NCBI RefSeq assembly: GCF_004354045.1
Contig: NZ_SMRT01000033.1
Span: forward strand, 1 to 45,620
Direction of reading: 5' to 3'
Length of the DNA: 45,620 bases
DNA from: Paenibacillus piri
GTDB lineage: Bacteria > Bacillota > Bacilli > Paenibacillales > NBRC-103111
Shown: positions 1 to 7,747 of the stretch, piece by piece
Layout: every line of letters begins with the position of its first letter
Numbering within the stretch: position 1 is the first letter of the stretch
Translations under genes and position numbers: made by a program
Notes under the pieces: generated by a model
Seen by the model: only the letters and a program-made list of their open reading frames with translations
Databases searched by the model: none
What the model was told of the DNA's origin: nothing

Positions 1-302
1 CGAAGCTGCTATCTTCGGGCATGGGTTGCCGGAGGGAACAGCCAGCGGGTAAGAAGTGCCGCACGAGTGCCAGGGAAACAGACTTATGAAGTAGTTGAAC
101 TACAGGAGGAAAAAGAATTTCCCCGAATGACCCTAAGATTCATTGTCTGGAAGCATCACGAAAAGTCCAGTCCCAATTTAAGATTTTCATTTATTTTTCA
201 AAGATCAAATTGGAAATTTTGAAGGCGGCCGCCAGTACCCTAGGGTACTGGAAATTAGCCCAACAACAACCTTCAAGAAATACTATACGAGGAGGAAGAT
301 GG
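1..302. other. Non-coding left flank, possibly structured-RNA or intron remnant
   Basis: I see no convincing protein-coding gene here. The first 160 bases are rich in short GC stems and purine runs, a texture reminiscent of group II intron RNA, but no diagnostic domain V could be recognised, so this is only a guess. Bases 211-302 run straight into the ribosome binding site of the first gene. The upstream in-frame TTG at 210 would add 31 residues to that gene, but those do not resemble the family. Confidence 0.2.
232..251. repeat. Perfect 20-bp palindrome upstream of the DGPF/sigma operon
   Basis: CCAGTACCCT is followed directly by its own reverse complement AGGGTACTGG. It lies about 50 bases upstream of the first start codon, where an operator would be expected. 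A NotI-like GCGGCCGC overlaps its left edge. Whether it binds a regulator or forms an RNA cruciform cannot be told from sequence. Confidence 0.5.
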
Positions 303-716
303 ATGCTATTTATGCTGATTGTCCAAGTCACGAATAATTCGGAAGCCGGAAATCTCCCGAGCTTAGAGCTCAGAGAAGCCATGTCGAAGTACAATGAGGA
401 ATTAGTTAAGGCAGGCGTGCGGGTTGCGGCTAAAGGACTTCATCCAAGTTCAAATGGGATTCGCCTTTCGTTTCCGATACCAGGGGAAAAGCCGGTGGTT
501 ACGGATGGCCCATTTACGGAATCTAAAGAATTGATTGCCGGGTTCATTCTGATTGATGTGAAGTCGAGGGAAGAAGCCATCGAGTGGGCCATGCGGATGC
601 CGGACCCGATGGGACAGGGGGAAGGTCAGATTGAATTGCGTCAAGTAATTGAGGATCCGGAAATGTATGCAAAAGAAGCTGAATTACGCGAGAAATCAGA
701 GAAAAGAAAAATATAG
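303..716 (+). CDS. DGPF-domain / YCII-related protein
   Basis: A 137-residue cytoplasmic protein of the YCII-related family. The namesake motif DGPF occurs in VTDGPFTESKE around residues 65-75, followed by the typical GGF/GGY-like segment (here AGFILIDV). GGAGGA at 291-296 sits 6 bases before ATG 303, and translation from there begins MLFMLIVQVT, as family members do. This start is preferred over TTG 210. DGPF proteins are known as the genomic partners of ECF42 sigma factors, and the next gene is one, overlapping by one base (TAGTG). Their biochemical role is not established; a dimeric alpha/beta ferredoxin-like fold is expected. Confidence 0.85.
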   Translation: MLFMLIVQVTNNSEAGNLPSLELREAMSKYNEELVKAGVRVAAKGLHPSSNGIRLSFPIPGEKPVVTDGPFTESKELIAGFILIDVKSREEAIEWAMRMPDPMGQGEGQIELRQVIEDPEMYAKEAELREKSEKRKI

Positions 717-1999
717 TGACAACCTACGGAAACAATCGTACCATTGAAGGAATCTGGATCGTCGAATCGGCCAAAATCATAGCCGGTGTTGCTCGAATTG
801 TTCAAGATGTCAGTATTGCAGAGGATTTGGCGCAAGAGGCGTTAGTCATTGCGCTTGAAAAATGGCCGGAGTCAGGCATACCGGAAAAACCGGGAGCATG
901 GCTCATGACTGTTGCCAAACGTCGGGCGATTGATCTTCTGCGTCGAAACAAATTACGTGATCAAAAATATGAGGAAATCGGCCGCAACATGGAATTCAAA
1001 ATGAAAATGGACTATGATTCAATTGACGAGGAGATCAATGACGATCTCCTGCGTCTCATCTTCACCACTTGTCATCCGGTGCTTTCCAGGGAAGCTCGAG
1101 TCGCTCTAACGCTTAAACTGTTATGCGGATTAAAGACAGATGAAATTGCGCAAGCTTTTCTTGTGTCGGAATCAACCATTGCACAACGAATCGTCAGAGC
1201 AAAGCGTACACTTTCTGCTTCAAAGGTACCTTTTGAAGTTCCCCGTGGGCTTGAGCTTTCACGCCGGATGTCATCAGTTCTGGATGTGATCTATCTCATG
1301 TTTAATGAAGGATATGTTGCAACCGGCGGTGAGAACTGGATTCGTCCAAAGCTGTGCAATGAAGCCATTCGTCTTGGCCGGATTCTGGCGGAAATTCTCC
1401 CTGGGGAACCGGAAGTACATGGCCTGATTGCACTCATGGAAATCCAGGCATCACGTTTCAAAGCGCGCATTGGTCCATCGGGAGAGCCGATATTGCTTCA
1501 GGATCAGGATCGGGCGCTTTGGGATTATCTTTTGATTCACCGCGGCTTTTCGGCGCTTAAGCGGATCGAGCAAATCGGCGGTGCCTATGGTCCGTACTCA
1601 CTGCAAGCATCTATAGCTGCTTGTCACGCCAAGGCACGAACTGCATCGGAAACGGATTGGCAAGAAATTTCCGCACTTTACGATGCCCTTGCCCAGGTGG
1701 CACCATCTCCCGTCGTGGAATTGAACCGCGCTGTTGCTATTTCTATGGCTTATGGACCGGCCGCTGGGCTGGAGATTGTGGACGCATTGGAAGTCGAACC
1801 ATCCTTGAAACAGTATCACTTATTGCCAGCGGTTCGTGGCGACTTGCTTGCTAAGTTGGAGAGAAATGAGGAAGCATGCGCTGAGTTCAAGCGTGCAGCA
1901 ACGCTTACACAGAATGAACAAGAGCGTGCCTTGCTTCTAAAGCGGGCAACCGATTGCGTAAACGTTTCTCCGCTGAAAGATTTCGGGCGAAAAATCTAA
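716..1999 (+). CDS. ECF42-group RNA polymerase sigma factor with C-terminal TPR-like extension
   Basis: A 427-residue sigma factor of the DUF6596/COG4941 type. The N-terminal half has sigma region 2 (roughly residues 15-80, with DLAQEALV and PGAWLMTVAKRRAIDLLRR) and sigma region 4 (roughly 110-165, ending LVSESTIAQRIVRAKRTL). The remaining 250 residues form the helical extension typical of ECF42, with repeat-like segments such as VVELNRAVAISM and AACHAKA. No anti-sigma gene is adjacent, and in this group the extension is thought to do the regulating. The GTG start overlaps the DGPF stop by one base, implying translational coupling. It probably directs transcription of its own DGPF operon; other targets are not visible. 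Confidence 0.88.
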   Translation: MTTYGNNRTIEGIWIVESAKIIAGVARIVQDVSIAEDLAQEALVIALEKWPESGIPEKPGAWLMTVAKRRAIDLLRRNKLRDQKYEEIGRNMEFKMKMDYDSIDEEINDDLLRLIFTTCHPVLSREARVALTLKLLCGLKTDEIAQAFLVSESTIAQRIVRAKRTLSASKVPFEVPRGLELSRRMSSVLDVIYLMFNEGYVATGGENWIRPKLCNEAIRLGRILAEILPGEPEVHGLIALMEIQASRFKARIGPSGEPILLQDQDRALWDYLLIHRGFSALKRIEQIGGAYGPYSLQASIAACHAKARTASETDWQEISALYDALAQVAPSPVVELNRAVAISMAYGPAAGLEIVDALEVEPSLKQYHLLPAVRGDLLAKLERNEEACAEFKRAATLTQNEQERALLLKRATDCVNVSPLKDFGRKI

Positions 2000-2036
2000 T
2001 GTTTCTATCAAGAAAAGACGCGGCAAGTCAGGGTAG

Positions 2037-2103
2037 TGACAACCCATTCTCCTTCGCCGTCTCGATCACGTTGTAGATCGCGGCACTTGCTTACGCGCCT
2101 CGT
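2037..2103 (-). pseudogene. IS66-family transposase C-terminal scrap
   Basis: Read on the minus strand, this stretch encodes ASAAIYNVIETAKENGL, matching the conserved C-terminal IYSxxETAKxNGL signature of IS66 transposases. An in-frame TAA lies just before it and a TGA four codons after, so only about 20 codons remain. No IS66 ends were recognised. Bases 2104-2240 hold no convincing gene, although one plus frame is open for about 45 codons. Confidence 0.6.
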
Positions 2104-2253
2104 TGTGTATTGGCGAACAGCCAGTTCACAAATGAAGTTACGGACGGAGTGCCTTGGGAGGCACTGGTACCAGGCAATAAAGAGGGATTACGGGCATTTG
2201 ATGCAGCAATTTGCCTACATTCATTCTTGAAATCAAGAAGCTAGTGTTTTACA

Positions 2254-2271
2254 ATTAGTTAGAATTCTAAT
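2254..2271. promoter_or_regulatory. Candidate MarR operator, copy 1
   Basis: ATTAGTTAGAATTCTAAT contains the 12-bp palindrome TTAGAATTCTAA and ends 20 bases before the marR start. The first 13 bases recur exactly upstream of the next gene at 2767, which suggests autoregulation plus control of the VOC gene. Confidence 0.55.
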
Positions 2272-2290
2272 CAATATCAGAGGAGTAAAC

Positions 2291-2746
2291 ATGAATAGTC
2301 ATCCAAACACCTCAAACTGGGAGTGGAATAAGGGACCCATCGGACGAACGGTTAAAGTAGCCTACATTACATTACGTCGTGAAGTCGAAGAGCAACTAAA
2401 ACCGATCGGACTTACACATACCCAATGGAGCGCACTAGGGATTCTTAATCACTTTCCAGGAATCACTTCATCGGAATTAGAGCTAATTCTCATGATCGAA
2501 CGCCCAAGTGTAACCAGTCTTATGAACGGATTGGAAAAGAGAAAGTTGATTATACGTAAAAACCATCCCGACGACGCACGGTACAAGCAAATCTACTTGA
2601 CGGAGGAAGGCAAGAAGATAGCAATGGAGACCCAGCAGCTTACACACCTCGTTGAGGACAGGGTAAAAGAGGGTTTCTCTGCTGAAGAATTTGAAATGTT
2701 CAAAAAGCTTCTCAACAAATTGATTAACTTGTTTGAGAAGGAGTAA
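2291..2746 (+). CDS. MarR-family transcriptional regulator
   Basis: A 151-residue winged-helix regulator. The helix-turn-helix and wing lie around residues 50-105: LTHTQWSALGIL, then SSELELILMIERPSVTSLMNGLEKRKLI, then the wing HPDDARYKQIYLTEEGKK, which carries the family DxR signature. Terminal helices for dimerisation flank this. AGAGGAG precedes ATG 2291 at good spacing. The shared operator-like sequences before this gene and before the VOC gene suggest a small ligand-responsive pair. The ligand is unknown; MarR/VOC pairings are common in stress and xenobiotic responses. Confidence 0.9.
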   Translation: MNSHPNTSNWEWNKGPIGRTVKVAYITLRREVEEQLKPIGLTHTQWSALGILNHFPGITSSELELILMIERPSVTSLMNGLEKRKLIIRKNHPDDARYKQIYLTEEGKKIAMETQQLTHLVEDRVKEGFSAEEFEMFKKLLNKLINLFEKE

Positions 2747-2766
2747 ACCTTAAATTTTTTTATGGT

Positions 2767-2786
2767 ATTAGTTAGAATTATAACTA
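2767..2786. promoter_or_regulatory. Candidate MarR operator, copy 2
   Basis: The 13 bases ATTAGTTAGAATT are identical to copy 1 at 2254, followed by ATAACTA, which partly restores the dyad. The site lies between marR and the VOC gene, about 22 bases before the original ATG of the latter. Confidence 0.5.
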
Positions 2787-2846
2787 TATTCAAAGGGCGT
2801 GAGTTTCATGAACAATGAACAGTAGGAACGGGAGCCCTCGTATCCA

Positions 2847-3305
2847 GTGTGGCAGGGATTTCATCATGTAGCTTTGGTAACGCGGAATTTGGATGAAACA
2901 ATACGTTTTTATCAGAATGTGCTAGAGATGCAGGTTGGGACTGTTTATCCGGCGTTTAAGCAGCGAGGCAGACATTGTTTTATTAGGCCCGGCTACGTAG
3001 ATACATGGGGCATTCATTTTTTCGAGAATCCGGACGCTCAAATCTTTCGGAGCGACGAAGAGTTGAAGCGTTTGGCCGAGAATCCGGCGGCAGTGGACTT
3101 ATATAATTTTTTGCCGGGCGCCCTTCAGCACATCGCATTTGCGGTTCAGTCTGAAGAGAAAGGGCTTACTTTGAGAGCAAAGCTAATGAGCAATGGTATT
3201 GTCATGACGGACATTTACGATCAGGGTAGAATACGTAATTTTATTTTCACGGATAACAACGGAATTCAATTGGAGGTGGCGTGGCCAAAAGAGATTACTA
3301 ATTGA
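2847..3305 (+). CDS. VOC-family (glyoxalase/dioxygenase fold) protein, start codon damaged
   Basis: A 152-residue VOC protein with two beta-alpha-beta-beta-beta modules: HHVALVTRNLDETIRFYQNVL at the start, HIAFAV in the middle, IQLEVAW at the end. The two His and the late Glu occupy the usual metal-ligand positions, so a metal-dependent lyase or dioxygenase-like role is possible; the substrate is unknown. In the same frame an ATG at 2808 reads five codons and hits TAG at 2823, then runs open into the domain. The original start was therefore probably 2808, now followed by a nonsense codon. GTG 2847, with a weak GGGAG 12 bases upstream, is the best remaining start and keeps the whole domain. 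Confidence 0.7.
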   Translation: MWQGFHHVALVTRNLDETIRFYQNVLEMQVGTVYPAFKQRGRHCFIRPGYVDTWGIHFFENPDAQIFRSDEELKRLAENPAAVDLYNFLPGALQHIAFAVQSEEKGLTLRAKLMSNGIVMTDIYDQGRIRNFIFTDNNGIQLEVAWPKEITN

Positions 3306-3426
3306 GGGGTTGGTCTTCAACTTCATTTTTCATCAAAACAGTTTTTACCGCTTTGGAGGTATGGTGTACCTCATATTTTCTTCAGGAGCCATGGCGAATA
3401 ATGTCTTATCCTTAAGGCGAAATTTT

Positions 3427-3440
3427 AGAACATATGTTCC
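3427..3440. promoter_or_regulatory. LexA (SOS) box over a promoter
   Basis: GAACATATGTTC is a perfect match to the Firmicutes LexA/DinR core GAAC-N4-GTTC. A -10-like TACAAT follows at 3451-3456, so a bound repressor would cover the -35 region. No intact SOS gene follows at once; the next full gene is a methyltransferase 200 bases downstream. Confidence 0.65.
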
Positions 3441-3656
3441 TTTTATATGGTACAATAAGAAAATAAAGAGGGGGGCAATCTTATTTTAAGAGATAAGGAA
3501 AAAACGAAAATTAATACCTCCGTACAACGATTGAATGTCGAATCAGTCAATTAAGAGACCTTGAAAACTTTGGTTATCCGAATGATGGAACAGTACATTT
3601 CTCACCAAAATCAGTACAGGAAGTTTTTTGAAAACATTTTAATGGAGGTGTAAATT
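3441..3656 (+). other. Decayed SOS-operon leader before the methyltransferase
   Basis: After the LexA box comes an SD-like AAAGAGGGGGG at 3467-3477, then a short open stretch beginning LRDKEK, reminiscent of YolD-type SOS proteins, which stops after about 20 codons. A second 38-codon open stretch (ending QEVF) runs to about 3631 without a start codon. Neither is a recognisable complete gene. The best reading is the remains of a small SOS-controlled operon. Bases 3306-3426 hold nothing recognisable. Confidence 0.3.
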
Positions 3657-4262
3657 TTGAATAAAATTAATCTTGCTAAATCATATGATATTGACTCTCA
3701 TAGAAGGGTAAATGCTAAACCCGCTGAATGGAAAGTTATTGAGAGAGGAAATTTTCTGAACAAGTTACTCTCATCGGATAAAAAAAATTTACTTGAAATT
3801 GGTGCTGGTACAGGCATTGATAGTCTTTATTTCAAGGAAAATGGTATTGAAGTAACAAGTATTGATTTGTCTACTGAGATGGTACTCTATTGCAAGGAGA
3901 GAGGGCTTCAAGCATATGTCATGGACTTTTACAATTTAGATTTCGCCGACAGTACATTCGATGCAGTATATGCCCTAAATTGTCTATTACATGTGCCTAA
4001 AAGCGAAATAGATGACGTACTCTTAGGAATCAAACGAATAATGAAACCGAATGCTCTCTTCTATATGGGATTGTATGGTGGAAAAGATTCAGAGGGGATA
4101 TGGGATAATGATTGGTGCGATCCTAAACGTTTTTTTGCATCATATTCTGATAATTCAATAAGAGCGGTTGCAGGAAAACATTTTAAAGAAATAAGCTTTA
4201 ACACAATTCCATTAAAAGATGGGCAACCATATTTTCAATCACTTACTTTACAGAAACAATAA
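3657..4262 (+). CDS. Class I SAM-dependent methyltransferase
   Basis: A 201-residue cytoplasmic methyltransferase of the Methyltransf_11/25 type. Motif I is LLEIGAGTGID (around residues 44-54), followed by the acidic end of beta 2 in VTSIDLS and motif IV-like AVYALNCLLHV. The substrate cannot be inferred. The start is TTG 3657, seven bases after a strong GGAGG. Composition is AT-rich compared with the later sugar operons. A hairpin follows the stop and may end transcription from both sides. Confidence 0.85.
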   Translation: MNKINLAKSYDIDSHRRVNAKPAEWKVIERGNFLNKLLSSDKKNLLEIGAGTGIDSLYFKENGIEVTSIDLSTEMVLYCKERGLQAYVMDFYNLDFADSTFDAVYALNCLLHVPKSEIDDVLLGIKRIMKPNALFYMGLYGGKDSEGIWDNDWCDPKRFFASYSDNSIRAVAGKHFKEISFNTIPLKDGQPYFQSLTLQKQ

Positions 4263-4294
4263 TGCTTACCGCATCGGTTGTGCAACGCCGAAGA

Positions 4295-4334
4295 GCATCC
4301 GAGGCCGCAGCGCAGTCGTCTGCGGCCTGGATGC
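4295..4334. terminator. Convergent-gene hairpin
   Basis: GCATCC-G-AGGCCGCAG pairs with CTGCGGCCTGGATGC, giving a 15-bp stem with one bulged base and a 9-base loop. It lies between two convergent genes. There is no strong T-run on either side, so efficient intrinsic termination is uncertain. Confidence 0.5.
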
Positions 4335-4363
4335 TGCTTAAGGGTACTAAGGCCTCTGTCGCT

Positions 4364-5281
4364 TTAGTTTTTCAGGTCGCGCCAGCCTGTGTAATCGTGC
4401 ACGGCGATGCCTGCATAAGAAGGGTGAGCTTTCACCAGCTCGTCGACTCGAGCCATTTGCTTGTCCATTTCCGCTCTTCCCTTTTCATAGAACGTGATGT
4501 ACGGCGTATCCGGAACAGGATTCGTTTCGAGGCTGAGCCATACCTTCTTGCCATACTTGTCGCCCCAGGCCAGTTCCTCCTTGACGAGGTCCGCTATCGC
4601 GTTTCCTTCATCCCGATACGACATGAGGGCAACCTCGTCCAACTTGGCGATCAGATCTTCCCCTAATGCGACTCCGCTGCTGAGCGGTACGCTGTCGAGC
4701 CAGAACGGCAGCGCTGCGGAGGTCGATAAGGCGGGAGCTTTTTTCGTTTCGTCATGAAAATACGTCAGTGAATCAAGCCATTTTTGCGCCGTGCCGCTCT
4801 GGTCGCTTGACCATTCCGGAAGCAAATAAGGCTCGACGTCGAGCTGAATGCCGGCGAATCGTTCGTTCGTGACGACGGAAGCGTTATACGTCTTTACCCA
4901 GCTGATCAGGCTTGCGATCTGTCCGCGATTCTCGGGGAGCGCCCACTTGGGAGCACCGTCAAGCGCGTACACTTCAATGTTATTTCCGGCGGCGGTCTTG
5001 ATCATGTTGCGGTAGGCGCTCTTTGCTAAATCCGGGTTGACCTGAAGATAGATGCGGGAGATTTGCTGATTTTTAGCAAACTGAATAATTTGGTTGCGTC
5101 CGGTGGTTGTGGTTATTAGCGAAGTATCCCACAACCAGGTGGCTTTCGGTTTTCCGGACGGCAGCGGCGCGGCTAATGCGGACCACGCTGTAATAAAAGT
5201 ACCCAATAACAGGACCAATGTAATAATCACGATCCCTGGCCATCCTCTGCGACCCCAATAGTTGTTTTTGGCCCAAGCCAT
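4364..5281 (-). CDS. Secreted or membrane-anchored TIM-barrel-like hypothetical protein
   Basis: A 305-residue protein. The N-terminus has a basic stretch then a hydrophobic segment (residues 16-37, GIVIITLVLLLGTFITAW), read as a signal peptide or anchor with a possible ALAAP cleavage site. The rest resembles glycoside-hydrolase-like barrels: ISRIYLQVNP, AGIQLDVEPYLLPEW (acidic pair at a strand end), VALMSYRDEG and a C-terminal IAVHDYTGW. These resemble chitinase/GHL-type strand ends, but no specific family is certain. AAAGGAG precedes the ATG. It stands alone, convergent with the methyltransferase and divergent from the sensor kinase. Confidence 0.65.
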   Translation of the reverse strand: MAWAKNNYWGRRGWPGIVIITLVLLLGTFITAWSALAAPLPSGKPKATWLWDTSLITTTTGRNQIIQFAKNQQISRIYLQVNPDLAKSAYRNMIKTAAGNNIEVYALDGAPKWALPENRGQIASLISWVKTYNASVVTNERFAGIQLDVEPYLLPEWSSDQSGTAQKWLDSLTYFHDETKKAPALSTSAALPFWLDSVPLSSGVALGEDLIAKLDEVALMSYRDEGNAIADLVKEELAWGDKYGKKVWLSLETNPVPDTPYITFYEKGRAEMDKQMARVDELVKAHPSYAGIAVHDYTGWRDLKN

Positions 5282-5475
5282 ATTCTTTTTAGCGCTCCTT
5301 TAGCTGTTAGACGAATTCCTCTTCCGGAAGATTGATTCCATTATATTGCAAGTATAGACGGGCTACTATAGTTCCTATCTACTATTATCGACAAATTTCG
5401 ACCGTGTCATCAGCACTGTTTTTTCATCAAAAGTTACAATAGTAAGGTGAGAATATTGAATCCGGGACTATAGTC

Positions 5476-5505
5476 TGTAACCCGAATAATGGTCCATGAT
5501 ATAAT
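5476..5505 (+). promoter_or_regulatory. Putative promoter of the sensor-kinase gene
   Basis: A perfect TATAAT lies at 5500-5505, with only a weak -35 (TGTAAC, 5476-5481) at 18 bases. Transcription would start near 5512, which argues against the upstream in-frame start at 5489. Confidence 0.4.
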
Positions 5506-5788
5506 GCAGACCATTTTACAGAAAGGAAGATTGGATGTGAATACAAGTATGAATGCCGCTCCGCTCATGAAGTCGGATTCCCCACTCTCCTGGTGGCTAT
5601 TAGAACAGCTTTTCTCCGTTTCCGATATGCGGAATGTCGAATATAATGGAACTAACTGTAAGATTCGATGTTTGTTTAAGGAAAGGCGCGGCGAAGCACG
5701 TTCAGGAGCAGCAACCGTTAAAGCAATAAGCCGTCTGCGTTCGGGCAGCCACCGGGAACTTCAATGTAGAGAGACGGGGTTGAGACAA

Positions 5789-7609
5789 GTGAAAGCGTCC
5801 TATCGAAAACCGGCAGCACAACTGTTTGCAATCAGGCCAAAAACGATTCGCGGCAAAATGTTTTTCACCTTTATACTACTTACGATCCCGAGCATCGTTA
5901 TGCTTGGCATTATTTCCTACTATTATGCCCACGAATCGCAAAAGGATAAAGTCGAAACCGTCAGCAAGCAATCGGCGGCGCAAATTCAACGAAATCTCGA
6001 CTTCCAGCAGGAACAGGCGAAAAACAGGCTGCTCTCCCCGTATTACAATACGGAGTTTATCGATAATATCAACCATTATGAAGAGCTTGACAGCGTCAAG
6101 AAGCTCCAATTCCACCAAGCGATGCGCGATTTTTTCTCGAAAAATTTTTACGTGCCGCCGCAGCGGGATTTGGCGGGCTTTTATATTTTTTTAAGCAACG
6201 GCGAGCTCATTTATCAAACCGCCGGTTTAGACCCTGAGGCGTTGAAACGTTTGTATGAGACGGAGGATTGGCCTAAACGTACCGTACAGCAAGGCGGTAC
6301 GGTGTATTTCAGCGGTGCTTACCGGGACAAGCTGCGGGGCGAAGACAGGTATGTGTACGGTGCGTCGATCATGGTCCGCGATTTGTCCAGCAACCGCAAC
6401 ATGTACAGCATTATCCGCGCGGAATATAAGTTCGATTCGATACGCGATATGAGCCATTTGTCCAATCTCGGGAGCGCGACCAAGGTGCTGCTGCTGGACG
6501 GGCAAAGCAACGTACTTTATTCAACCGGCAGCGAAACGCCGGGGCAGCCGTGGCAGGCGGACATGCCGGAATGGACGGCGGAGGCGGCAAGCTTATGGAG
6601 CGCCGATCCTGCCGGGCAGCGTTCGCTTATAACCGGAATCCGTTCTACGGTATCGGATTGGTCGATCGTACTAATCACACCGGAGAAGGAAATTTTCGAA
6701 GCGTCTATAAAAATTAAACAATCGACGTGGATTATTGCCTTGACGGCCTTGATCGTAACAGCCGCCTTATCCGTTTTGTTTTCATCGTATTTAACGAAAC
6801 CGATTTTGGCATTATACAAAGCGGTCAGCGCGATCCGTCAAGGGAACATGGCGATCCGAGCGCAAGTAAACCGCGATGACGAAATCGGCAAAATCGCGTT
6901 TAATTTCAACGCGATGGTCGATGAAATCCAACATTTGATTACGACCAAATACGTCTATCAGATTAAGCTTAGGGAAGCCGAGCTTTCGATGTTGTATTCC
7001 CAGATCAATCCGCATTTTTTGTACAATACGCTCGATAGCATCCGCTCGATGGCCGATTATTACGAGGCGGAGGAAATTGTGCTGATGACAACGTCACTGG
7101 CCGATATGTTCCGCTACAGCACGACAAGCAGCGAAATGGTGACCGTGGAGCAGGAGCTTGCGCACATTCAAGATTATTTGAACATTCAGCTGCTGCGGTT
7201 CGGTACGAAAATAAGCGCCGAGCAGCAGATCGGCGACCGGCTGCACGGCTTGCATATCCCGAAGCTGACGCTCCAGCCTTTGGTGGAAAATGCAATTTAC
7301 CACGGGCTGGAGAAAAAGAAGGGCAGAGGAAATCTGCTCATTCAAGGCTGGGAGGAAGGCGATTCCATCCGCTTTGTCATTCAAGACGACGGCATCGGCA
7401 TGCCGGCTGAACGGCTCGACGCCATACGCGCTGCGTTGCAGGCGATAGAGCGCGACCCGGAAACGGTGCAAAGGTTTCCGTCGATGGGAATCGGGCTGAT
7501 CAATGTGCATGCCCGGCTTGTATTGAAGTTTGGCGCGGCTTATGAAATGAATATGGATAGTATCCCTGGCCAAGGCACGGAAATTCGCATGAAGCTGCCG
7601 CGGACATAA
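5789..7609 (+). CDS. YesM-type sensor histidine kinase
   Basis: A membrane sensor kinase of the His_kinase (PF06580) plus HATPase type, about 606 residues from GTG 5789. A transmembrane helix at roughly 24-46 and a second at roughly 312-332 bracket a Cache-like extracellular sensor. HAMP follows (TKPILALYKAVSAIRQGNM), then the H-box INPHFLYNT (His409), N-box LQPLVENAIYHGL and G-boxes DDGIGM and GIGLINV. The frame stays open to 5489. GTG 5537 has a good AAAGGAAG and would add 84 unusual residues before the first helix. I prefer 5789 because it gives normal family architecture. The likely partner is the AraC-type regulator at 11005, separated from it by the transporter genes. Confidence 0.85.
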   Translation: MKASYRKPAAQLFAIRPKTIRGKMFFTFILLTIPSIVMLGIISYYYAHESQKDKVETVSKQSAAQIQRNLDFQQEQAKNRLLSPYYNTEFIDNINHYEELDSVKKLQFHQAMRDFFSKNFYVPPQRDLAGFYIFLSNGELIYQTAGLDPEALKRLYETEDWPKRTVQQGGTVYFSGAYRDKLRGEDRYVYGASIMVRDLSSNRNMYSIIRAEYKFDSIRDMSHLSNLGSATKVLLLDGQSNVLYSTGSETPGQPWQADMPEWTAEAASLWSADPAGQRSLITGIRSTVSDWSIVLITPEKEIFEASIKIKQSTWIIALTALIVTAALSVLFSSYLTKPILALYKAVSAIRQGNMAIRAQVNRDDEIGKIAFNFNAMVDEIQHLITTKYVYQIKLREAELSMLYSQINPHFLYNTLDSIRSMADYYEAEEIVLMTTSLADMFRYSTTSSEMVTVEQELAHIQDYLNIQLLRFGTKISAEQQIGDRLHGLHIPKLTLQPLVENAIYHGLEKKKGRGNLLIQGWEEGDSIRFVIQDDGIGMPAERLDAIRAALQAIERDPETVQRFPSMGIGLINVHARLVLKFGAAYEMNMDSIPGQGTEIRMKLPRT

Positions 7610-7687
7610 GTCAGACTTTCAAGATTTACCGAAGAATCAAAAAAGTCAGATCAGCAAACAAAAGAGGTCATAATCACCTATTCAAGA

Positions 7688-7718
7688 TGAAAACGCTTAC
7701 TATTATACTCGTAAGTGT
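7688..7718 (+). promoter_or_regulatory. cre-like site and dyad upstream of the first sugar transporter operon
   Basis: TGAAAACGCTTACT (7688-7701) matches the Bacillus cre consensus TGWAANCGNTNWCA at 13 of 14 positions, implying CcpA carbon-catabolite control. Overlapping it, ACGCTTAC (7693-7700) and GTAAGTGT (7711-7718) form an inverted repeat around a -10-like TATTATACT, a possible site for the AraC-type regulator. Confidence 0.6.
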
Positions 7719-7747
7719 AACTCATTTCTGGCAGGGGGCGGGATCAA

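Noticed and set aside
1..190. Riboswitch or rRNA fragment at the left edge
   Set aside because: No consensus for any riboswitch class, tRNA or rRNA could be matched by eye; kept only as unresolved flank.
2036..2230. 64-codon plus-strand frame after the sigma gene
   Set aside because: No SD, low-complexity Ser/Arg composition, and overlaps the antisense IS66 scrap.
4262..4666. 134-codon plus-strand frame
   Set aside because: It lies wholly antisense to the 4364-5281 gene, has no SD and resembles no family.
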